Origin: Variovorax sp. DXTD-1
GTDB taxonomy: Bacteria; Pseudomonadota; Gammaproteobacteria; Burkholderiales; Burkholderiaceae_C
NCBI RefSeq assembly: GCF_003984625.1
Contig: NZ_RWKH01000002.1
Coordinates: 1 to 64,000, forward strand
Length of the DNA stretch: 64,000 nucleotides
Direction of reading: 5' to 3'
In this document: piece by piece, positions 58,772-64,000 of the stretch
Layout of the letters: each line of letters begins with the position of its first letter
How positions within the stretch are numbered: the first letter of the stretch is position 1
The notes under the pieces: generated by a model
Databases searched by the model: none
What the model was told of the DNA's origin: nothing
Seen by the model: only the letters and a program-made list of their open reading frames with translations
Translations under genes and position numbers: made by a program

Positions 58772-59110
58772 ATGCTGACTTTTCGTCGCTTTTTTCGCTT
58801 CTTCGGAATTCCCGGTCTCGGGTCTCCCCGGATGGGAGAAAACCAGTTGGGAAGAATCCGCTCGGCCATGCTTTCGGTGCTGCAGGCGCACGGCGGCCAT
58901 TCGGTACAGCGCGTTGCGCAGCGCGTGCGGTTTGCGGCCGACGTGGAGTCGCTCTGGTATTTGCGCCAGGACGTGATGGTTGCGCTGAGCGCCATCGATG
59001 GCGAAGCGGCTGCCCGCCGCCAGATGAAAGCCATCAACAGCATGTTCGAGGGCGGCCTGCCGGGGTCGATGGGCCCGCGCGTGCACCAGCGTTTTACGCA
59101 GCACCAATAA
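58772..59110 (+). CDS. Small conserved hypothetical protein
   Basis: 112 residues, strongly basic at the N-terminus (MLTFRRFFRFFGIPG) and helical in the rest (GRIRSAMLSVLQAHGGHSVQ; VRFAADVESLWYLRQD; AARRQMKAINSMF). No known domain is recognised. I chose ATG 58772; upstream residues in the same frame are hydrophobic and unlike the rest. It is convergent with ldcA and may be a small regulatory or membrane-associated protein. Function unknown. Confidence 0.65.
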   Translation: MLTFRRFFRFFGIPGLGSPRMGENQLGRIRSAMLSVLQAHGGHSVQRVAQRVRFAADVESLWYLRQDVMVALSAIDGEAAARRQMKAINSMFEGGLPGSMGPRVHQRFTQHQ

Positions 59111-59129
59111 CAGCGCCGGCACCAGGCGG

Positions 59130-60092
59130 TCAATGCACGTGGTCGTGCGCGTGATGCGCATCGTGGCCGTGCGCATGCCTGTGGCCCCAGACCATGAACA
59201 CGTCCCGCCCCTCGGCGGCAAGTTCCACCTTGGCCCCGACGGGCAGCAGCACCTTGGTCTGCACGTGTCCGAAGGGCAGCCCCGTGAGCACCGGCACCTT
59301 GAGCGCTCCGCGCAGCCGGTCGACCACTGAATCGAAGCCGAAGCCGCGGTCATAGCCCGGCACCTTGCGCATGCCGGTGAACTGGCCGAACACGATGGCG
59401 CGCTGCTTGGCAAGCACACCGGCCATGCGCAGCTGGTCGAGCATGCGCTCGATGCGGTACGGATGCTCGTTGGTGTCCTCGATGAAGAGCACGCCTTTTT
59501 CCACCTGCGGAAAATATGGCGTCCCAAGCAGGCTGACGAGCACGCAAAGGTTGCCGCCCCACAGGGTGGCCTCGTGCACGGGCTTGATCTTCAGCCCGGC
59601 GTCGCGCACGGGCATGCGCCAGCCGGTGCCTTCGCCCTGCCCGCTCACCAGGTCGTCGAAGCAGGCTTCCATGATGTCGTCGGCGCCGCCCGCGGCACCG
59701 AAGTCTTCGCCCACCGCAGGGCCGGCCCAGGTGACGGCGCCGGTCTTGACGTACAACGCGTTCTGCAGGGCCGTGAAGTCGCTCAGGCCCACGAATTCGG
59801 TTCCGCGCTGGATCGCCTTGGCCACGGCCTTGTAGGGAACGGCGTCGAGGATGCGCGTGAGGCCATAGCCGCCGCGCGCAATCAAGGCAATGTCGGCCCC
59901 GCTGGCGGCAGCGCGGCTGATCGATGCGAGCCGTGTCGCGTCGTCGCCCGCAAAGCGCTGGTGCACTGCGAGCGCGGCCTCGTCGACTTCGACTTCATAG
60001 CCAAGGGCCTTGAGCCTTGCCACGCCGCGGCGGAAGGCGGCCTTGTCGCGAATCGCGCTGGAGGGGGAATAGATGTAGATGTGTTTGGTCAC
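59130..60092 (-). CDS. ldcA: LD-carboxypeptidase (LdcA family) with histidine-rich tail
   Basis: 320 residues of the LdcA/MccF serine peptidases, which trim tetrapeptide stems in peptidoglycan recycling. The nucleophile region is FVGLSDFTALQNAL (Ser), ARGGYGLTRIL the conserved glycine loop, LWGGNLCVLVSLLGT includes the second conserved site, LFIEDTNEHPYRIERML the Glu, and LPFGHVQTKVLLPVG the His. The tail (residues ~304-320) contains 8 His among 17 residues (HRHAHGHDAHHAHDHVH), rarely seen in the family. The GTG start overlaps the tadA stop by four bases. Confidence 0.9.
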   Translation of the reverse strand: MTKHIYIYSPSSAIRDKAAFRRGVARLKALGYEVEVDEAALAVHQRFAGDDATRLASISRAAASGADIALIARGGYGLTRILDAVPYKAVAKAIQRGTEFVGLSDFTALQNALYVKTGAVTWAGPAVGEDFGAAGGADDIMEACFDDLVSGQGEGTGWRMPVRDAGLKIKPVHEATLWGGNLCVLVSLLGTPYFPQVEKGVLFIEDTNEHPYRIERMLDQLRMAGVLAKQRAIVFGQFTGMRKVPGYDRGFGFDSVVDRLRGALKVPVLTGLPFGHVQTKVLLPVGAKVELAAEGRDVFMVWGHRHAHGHDAHHAHDHVH

Positions 60093-61213
60093 GCCGCCGA
60101 GTATCCCATTGCGTTGCGAGCCGTCCGGGCGAGCGACGCGGCCTGCTGCGCGTTCGGGCCCGAGGACGACGCCATGGGCCCGAGTGCGCGCAGCGCAGCC
60201 TGGTAGCCACGGTCCGGGAATGGCGCGCGCCATGCATCGCCCAACGGCTGGCCGGCATCGGGTGCAAGGAGCACGGCCGCGAACCGCTCGGGTCTTGCAG
60301 ACTGCAGCAACGCCGCGAGTCCGGCGCCTGCGGCGCTGTGCACCAGCACCATCGGCTCGGCCGGCATGCGGTCGAGCCATTCGCTCAGCACCTGGCAGTG
60401 CCACTGAAGCGTGTGCACCGCTTCGCGCTTGGGCTTGTCGCTTTTGCCGAAGCCGACGAGGTCCGGCACCAGTGTGCGCAGCCCCGGCGCACCCACGAGA
60501 TGGCGAAAGAAGTAGCCCCACTCGCCGGGGCCATGGAGGCACAGGCAACAGGCTGTCTGCGGGTCGCTCGGGCCTTCGCCTTCGCTTTCGTCTATGTAGT
60601 GCATCCGCCAGCCTTGCAGGCTGGGCAGGCCGTGGGCGTAGCGCGGCTCGAAAGCGTAGCCGTCCAGCGCATCGAAGCGCTCGGCCGGCGTGCGCAGTGC
60701 GTCGTCGCGCAGGGGCTCGGCCTGCTCGCGCGCCGCATCGCGCCGCTCCTTGAAGAATTGCTGCAGCACGGCGCTGCATTCCGCAGCCAGTACACCGCCC
60801 TGCACCTGCGTGCGATGGTTCAGGCGGGGTTCCGCAAAAAGATCGACCACCGAGCCGGCGGCACCTGTCTTGGGATCGGCCGCGCCGAACACCACGCGCG
60901 CGAGCCGCGCATGCAGCATGGCGCCCGCACACATGGCACACGGCTCGAGGGTGACGAAGAGCTCGCAGCCGTCGAGCCGGTAGTTGCCGAGTGCAGCCGC
61001 CGCGGCGCGCAGCGCGTTGATCTCGGCATGCGCGCTCGGGTCGTGCTGCGCCACCGGCGTGTTGCGGCCCGTGGCGATGACCCGGCCGTTCTTCACCAGC
61101 ACCGCACCCACGGGCACCTCGCCGGCTCCGGCGGCCCGGCGTGCCTCGTCCAGCGCCAGCGCCATCCAGTGCGCATCGCCGGCCTGTGAAAGCTGTAGAG
61201 GCTCAGTTGTCAT
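60089..61213 (-). CDS. tadA: tRNA adenosine deaminase TadA fused to an alpha/beta hydrolase
   Basis: 374 residues. Residues 1-~165 form TadA, which deaminates A34 to inosine in tRNA-Arg: zinc site HAE (AHAEINAL) and PCAMC (EPCAMCAGAML), with the arginine-rich tail. Residues ~195-374 form an alpha/beta hydrolase: LHGPGEWGYFFRHL, LVPDLVGFGKSDK, nucleophile VHSAAGAG (Ser) and a possible acid near APDAGQP. The hydrolase half resembles haloalkane dehalogenase-like enzymes but has Ser as nucleophile. The catalytic His is not obvious, since the C-terminus is short. The end of the gene overlaps ldcA by four bases. Confidence 0.86.
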   Translation of the reverse strand: MTTEPLQLSQAGDAHWMALALDEARRAAGAGEVPVGAVLVKNGRVIATGRNTPVAQHDPSAHAEINALRAAAAALGNYRLDGCELFVTLEPCAMCAGAMLHARLARVVFGAADPKTGAAGSVVDLFAEPRLNHRTQVQGGVLAAECSAVLQQFFKERRDAAREQAEPLRDDALRTPAERFDALDGYAFEPRYAHGLPSLQGWRMHYIDESEGEGPSDPQTACCLCLHGPGEWGYFFRHLVGAPGLRTLVPDLVGFGKSDKPKREAVHTLQWHCQVLSEWLDRMPAEPMVLVHSAAGAGLAALLQSARPERFAAVLLAPDAGQPLGDAWRAPFPDRGYQAALRALGPMASSSGPNAQQAASLARTARNAMGYSAA

Positions 61214-61451
61214 CCGGCATCTTGCGCGCTTGCGCCGCGGCGTCGAGCGCCTGGTTGACCTGGGTCTGAACCTGCTGCACCTGCGTGCGCGAATTGGTGG
61301 GCGCATTGGTGGGCGCCTCGCCTGGCGCGGGCGATGCAGCGCCGGGCATCGCCGACACCGCCGGGGCCGCAGTGGTGGCCAGCTGCTTCTTCGCAAGCAG
61401 GCCGACGATCACCAGTGCCAGCACCAGGCCGAGCAATCCGAACATGCGCAT
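61203..61451 (-). CDS. Small membrane-anchored hypothetical protein
   Basis: 82 residues with an N-terminal hydrophobic helix (residues ~4-22) and a Pro/Ala/Thr-rich, disordered tail ending in a predicted coiled coil (VQQVQTQVNQALDAAAQARK). It overlaps the start of tadA by 11 bases and follows paiB by one base, so it belongs to the same operon. No family is recognised. It may be an inner-membrane protein or a lipid-free periplasmic one; the helix lacks a lipobox. Confidence 0.65.
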   Translation of the reverse strand: MRMFGLLGLVLALVIVGLLAKKQLATTAAPAVSAMPGAASPAPGEAPTNAPTNSRTQVQQVQTQVNQALDAAAQARKMPDDN

Positions 61452-61452
61452 C

Positions 61453-62097
61453 TCAGCTTCCTTGTGCCACCGGGGCTTCGCCCGTCATGCCGAGGCGCTC
61501 CATCCACACCGCGAGGGCCTTCTCGTCCGGTGTGCCGGCGCCGTAGACGGCGCGCATGGCGGCATGCGATTCGCGGCGGTGCTGGTTGAGCTTGAGCTTG
61601 CACTGCAGCGAGGTCACGCGCATTTCGAAGCCGACAATGCCGGCCAGCATCTTGAGCTGGAACTCCTCGCCCAAATCGCGCCACTGCTGCGCATAGGCGG
61701 GCTCATGGTCGCCAATGAGCTTCTTGAGCAGCGCATCCTTGTCGCCGGGCTCTTCGATCAGCCTCGCCTCGACGGTGCAATGCACCGCAAGATAGTTCCA
61801 GGTGGGCACCCGCGCCAGGTCGGGGTAGACCGAAGGCGACAGGTACGAATGCGGCCCCATGAATGTGACGACCGCTTGCGGCCGCGCCTGCAGGTAGCGC
61901 CAGTGCGGATTGGGCTTGGCGCAGTGGCCCAGCAGCACGAGCTCTTCGCCTTCGCGCTGCTCGGCCACGATGGGCAGGTGCGTGACAAACGGCAGCCCCT
62001 CGTCGTCATTGGAGATCAGGCTGGCGAACGGGTGTGCACGCATCAGTTCCAGCGCAATGGCCGGATCCTTGGCGTTGAACTGCGGGGGCATGTACAT
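61453..62097 (-). CDS. PaiB-family FMN-binding negative regulator
   Basis: 214 residues of the PaiB family: MYMPPQFNAKDPAI at the start, HPFASLISNDDEGLPFVTHLP in the middle, NPHWRYLQARP, and VPTWNYLAVHC. The fold is a split barrel FMN-binding domain, and Bacillus PaiB represses sporulation and protease genes. Which genes it controls here is unknown. A weak AGGAAAC site stands before ATG 62097. Confidence 0.88.
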   Translation of the reverse strand: MYMPPQFNAKDPAIALELMRAHPFASLISNDDEGLPFVTHLPIVAEQREGEELVLLGHCAKPNPHWRYLQARPQAVVTFMGPHSYLSPSVYPDLARVPTWNYLAVHCTVEARLIEEPGDKDALLKKLIGDHEPAYAQQWRDLGEEFQLKMLAGIVGFEMRVTSLQCKLKLNQHRRESHAAMRAVYGAGTPDEKALAVWMERLGMTGEAPVAQGS

Positions 62098-62142
62098 GGG
62101 ACGGTTTCCTCGTGGAGAGGCCCGATTGTCCCCGAGCCGCCC

Positions 62143-62295
62143 TTATCTTGCGCGCTGTGCCTCCAGCAGCTTCACCATCGCGGCGTAGCCACGGACCTTG
62201 GCACGCTGCAGCGGCGTGTTGCCCTGGCGGTCGGCGAGCTGCAGATTCGCGCCGGCATCGATCCGCGCCGAGAGCGTGCGCTGGTAGCGCATCAT
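62143..62295 (-). pseudogene. Ankyrin-repeat protein remnant
   Basis: 50 residues. The sequence RIDAGANLQLADRQGNTPLQ followed by RAKVRGYAAMVKLLEAQ is the end of an ankyrin repeat protein, about one and a half repeats. The first ATG overlaps the stop of the upstream exported protein by one base, so it may be translated, but normal ankyrin proteins have several repeats, and the N-terminal part is missing. I call it a truncated gene; a very short real protein is the alternative. Confidence 0.5.
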
Positions 62296-62798
62296 CAACC
62301 CAGCAGGCCCTTGACCTTGTCCAGCGCGGCATTGGCGCACTGCTCGTCCAGATGGCCGCCGGGCGCGCCGCCCACGCCTACGGCGCCGATCACTTCGTTG
62401 CCCGACTTCACGGGCACGCCGCCGCCCAGCAGCAGCACGCCCGGCAGGTAGACCAGGTTGGCGCCGGCCGGGTTCTTCTGCGAGCCCTCCATCATGGCCT
62501 GCGTTGCGTTCTTGGCCGATGCCGAGGTCCAGGCCTTGCGCTCGCTCGAAGCCAGCGTGTGCGGACCGGCGTTGTCGGCGCGCTGCACGGCACGCACGGT
62601 GCCGGCGCGGTCGACCACGGTGGCTGCCACGTTGTAGCCATTGGCGGCGCAGGCAGCCACGGCTTCGGCCGCGATCTGGTTGGCCAGCGCGAGCGAGATG
62701 TTCTTTTCAGTGCGCACCGCGGGCGCGGTGGTCTGGGCCTGTACGGCGGATGCGGCAAGCAGGATGGCGAGGCCGCCAAGGCAAAGGGTGGAACGCAT
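62295..62798 (-). CDS. Exported GlcG/HbpS-family protein
   Basis: 167 residues with a Sec signal peptide (1-~21, cleavage after VQA). The mature part is a GlcG/HbpS-like domain: SLALANQIAAEAVAACAANG, VVDRAGTVRAVQRAD, SSERKAWTSAS, GVPVKSGNEVIGAVGVGGAPGG. HbpS members bind haem or corrinoid; the domain forms oligomers. It is near the LdcA/PaiB group but separated from it by the ankyrin remnant. Periplasmic location is inferred from the signal. Confidence 0.87.
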   Translation of the reverse strand: MRSTLCLGGLAILLAASAVQAQTTAPAVRTEKNISLALANQIAAEAVAACAANGYNVAATVVDRAGTVRAVQRADNAGPHTLASSERKAWTSASAKNATQAMMEGSQKNPAGANLVYLPGVLLLGGGVPVKSGNEVIGAVGVGGAPGGHLDEQCANAALDKVKGLLG

Positions 62799-62934
62799 TT
62801 TTCGATTTCTCCAGTGGATGCGGGTGGTTGCGCCGGCGCATTGCCGACGGCTGCGCCACTGTAGAAAACACCGGCCGCCGGGGCCATTCGTACGGCTACG
62901 CCCGGCGCTCCGTAGAACTACGGAGCGGCCGGGC

Positions 62935-63573
62935 TCAGGCGTCCCCGGCCACCAGCACGGCGTAGCGGCGAATCAGCTGTGCGAGCGAGTCGCAATCGAG
63001 CTTGGCAAACAGGTTGGCGCGGTGCGACTCGACCGTGCGGGGCGACAGTGCCAGCATGCGCGCGATCTCCTTGTTGGTCAGGCCCTGCACGATGAAGGCG
63101 AGCACCTCGCGCTCGCGTTCCGACAGCTGCGCGACCCGCTCGCGCGCGGCACTGTCGGCCTGCGCGCGTTCGCGCGAGCGCACGTGCTGGCGCACGGCGT
63201 GCTGCAGGGCTTCGAGCAATTGCTCGTCGTCCACCGGTTTCTCGAGAAACTCGGCCGCGCCGGCCTTGAAGGCGCGGCGGCACATTTCGACGGTGCCGTG
63301 CCCCGTGAGCATGATCACGGGCTGGTCGACGCCCTGCGCCACCAGCCGGTCGAGCACGGTGAGCCCGCTGATGCCGGGCATGCGCACGTCGAGCACGATG
63401 GCGCCGATGCTCGCGCGGTCGAAGTTGTCGATGAAGGCCTGCGGAGCGGCCCAGCCCTGCACCCGCAGGCCGACCGTGCCGATCAGGAGCGAGAGGCTGT
63501 CGCGCACCGCCTGGTCATCGTCGATGAGATGAATGAGTGGTGATAACGGTGAATGCGGGGCCGGGCTGTTCAT
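62935..63573 (-). CDS. FixJ/LuxR-type response regulator
   Basis: 212 residues: receiver domain with IHLIDDDQAVRDSL, phosphoacceptor in IVLDVRMPG (near residue 62), Lys in LEKPVDD, and a C-terminal GerE/LuxR helix-turn-helix with LSEREREVLAFIVQGLTNKEIA and SPRTVESHRANLFAKL. The start overlaps the kinase stop by four bases (ATGA), so the pair is translated together. The FixJ-type regulators with such a kinase often control respiration or catabolism; the gene upstream is not enough to decide. Confidence 0.9.
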   Translation of the reverse strand: MNSPAPHSPLSPLIHLIDDDQAVRDSLSLLIGTVGLRVQGWAAPQAFIDNFDRASIGAIVLDVRMPGISGLTVLDRLVAQGVDQPVIMLTGHGTVEMCRRAFKAGAAEFLEKPVDDEQLLEALQHAVRQHVRSRERAQADSAARERVAQLSEREREVLAFIVQGLTNKEIARMLALSPRTVESHRANLFAKLDCDSLAQLIRRYAVLVAGDA

Positions 63574-64000
63574 GCGGTGCGCTCCTTGGTCGAGGCCGCC
63601 ACCAGCGGCAGCAGCAGCGTGAAGCGCGCGCCGCGCGGCGTCGCATTGGCCGCGCTCAGGCTGCCGCCCATGCCGCTCGCCAGCGTTTCGCTGAGGCTCA
63701 GGCCAAGGCCCAAACCGCCTTCCCGCGTGCTGAAGAAGGGCTCGAAAAGACGCGGCATGGCTTCGGGCGAAATGCCGCGCCCGTTGTCGGTCACGGTCAG
63801 CACGCCCTCCTGGCCGTTGCGGCCGACCGAAACCGCAAGACGCCGCTCGGACACGGGCACCAGGTCGAGCGCCTGCAAGGCGTTCATCAGCAGGTTGTGC
63901 ACGATCTGCTCGAGCGCCACCGCCTCGGCCTGCACGCGCACTGGCGCCTGCGCCGTGGCGTCGAACTGGGCGGCAACGCCGCGTTGCGCGAACTCCGGCG
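63570..64000 (-). CDS. Sensor histidine kinase, C-terminal part (partial)
   Basis: Only the last ~143 residues of a kinase read from the right edge of the window. The HATPase features are clear: IVHNLLMNALQAL (N box), VTDNGRGISPEAM (G1) and GLGLGLSLSETLASGMGG (G2). The HisKA and sensor parts lie outside the window. The gene partners the FixJ-type regulator, which overlaps it by four bases. No start is visible. Confidence 0.9.
   Translation of the reverse strand, partial: PEFAQRGVAAQFDATAQAPVRVQAEAVALEQIVHNLLMNALQALDLVPVSERRLAVSVGRNGQEGVLTVTDNGRGISPEAMPRLFEPFFSTREGGLGLGLSLSETLASGMGGSLSAANATPRGARFTLLLPLVAASTKERTA

Noticed and set aside
1..64000. Defence islands, CRISPR, prophage or insertion sequences
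   Set aside because: No transposase, integrase, phage structural, Cas or restriction genes and no direct-repeat array were seen; the DNA reads as stable chromosomal sequence.

Overview
The window is about 64 kb of GC-rich bacterial chromosome that looks like a Comamonadaceae betaproteobacterium, most like Variovorax. Reasons are the very high GC at third codon positions, ATGA/GTGA-coupled operons, the bioA-bioF-bioD order, a betaproteobacterial pilVWX-pilY1 cluster, a TadA protein with a C-terminal hydrolase, and several Rieske/ABC/AraC catabolic genes. Genus is inferred from gene content, not from a marker gene. I saw no tRNA, rRNA, CRISPR array or insertion sequence.

Layout. 1-4.3 kb: end of an assimilatory nitrite reductase cluster (nirB end, nirD, a siroheme methyltransferase, a nitrite transporter, a PP2C phosphatase/protein kinase fusion). 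4.3-6.3 kb, minus: an RsbQ-like alpha/beta hydrolase followed by a PAS histidine kinase. 7.05-18.03 kb, minus: one 3658-residue autotransporter. 18.5-20.4 kb: an AraC regulator divergent from an exported hydrolase. 20.46-22.97 kb, minus: a four-gene bufferin-type copper peptide operon (precursor, MNIO enzyme, partner protein, DoxX), preceded by a sequence matching the Caulobacter sigma-F promoter exactly in both boxes and spacing. 23.0-28.5 kb, minus: a tightly coupled aromatic catabolism operon (dienelactone hydrolase fusion, PDR-type reductase, Rieske dioxygenase alpha and beta, cysteine hydrolase, SDR), facing an orphan ABC substrate-binding protein; an AraC gene lies convergent to the latter.

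31-38.2 kb: two small charged proteins, then a type IV pilus minor pilin/PilY1 operon behind a palindrome. 38.3-40.5 kb: a coupled DUF6502-like/DUF5666 pair. 40.7-43.2 kb: BON protein, AraC regulator, aldo/keto reductase. 43.2-46.6 kb, minus: biotin genes bioA-bioF-bioD. 46.9-50.8 kb: a decayed NmrA-like fragment, then three DNA-repair type genes (UdgX, AlkB-like dioxygenase, DinG-type helicase with nuclease motif).

51-57.6 kb: a multi-REC hybrid kinase, CheR, CheB, a second hybrid kinase and a response regulator, without chemoreceptors or flagellar genes, so probably stress signalling. A cyclase-FHA protein is convergent. 58.8-64 kb: a small conserved protein, then minus-strand genes: LdcA, TadA-hydrolase, PaiB, an ankyrin remnant, a GlcG/HbpS-like exported protein, and a FixJ-type regulator with the start of its kinase gene cut by the window end. 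Functions are family assignments made by reading the sequence; none was checked by database search.
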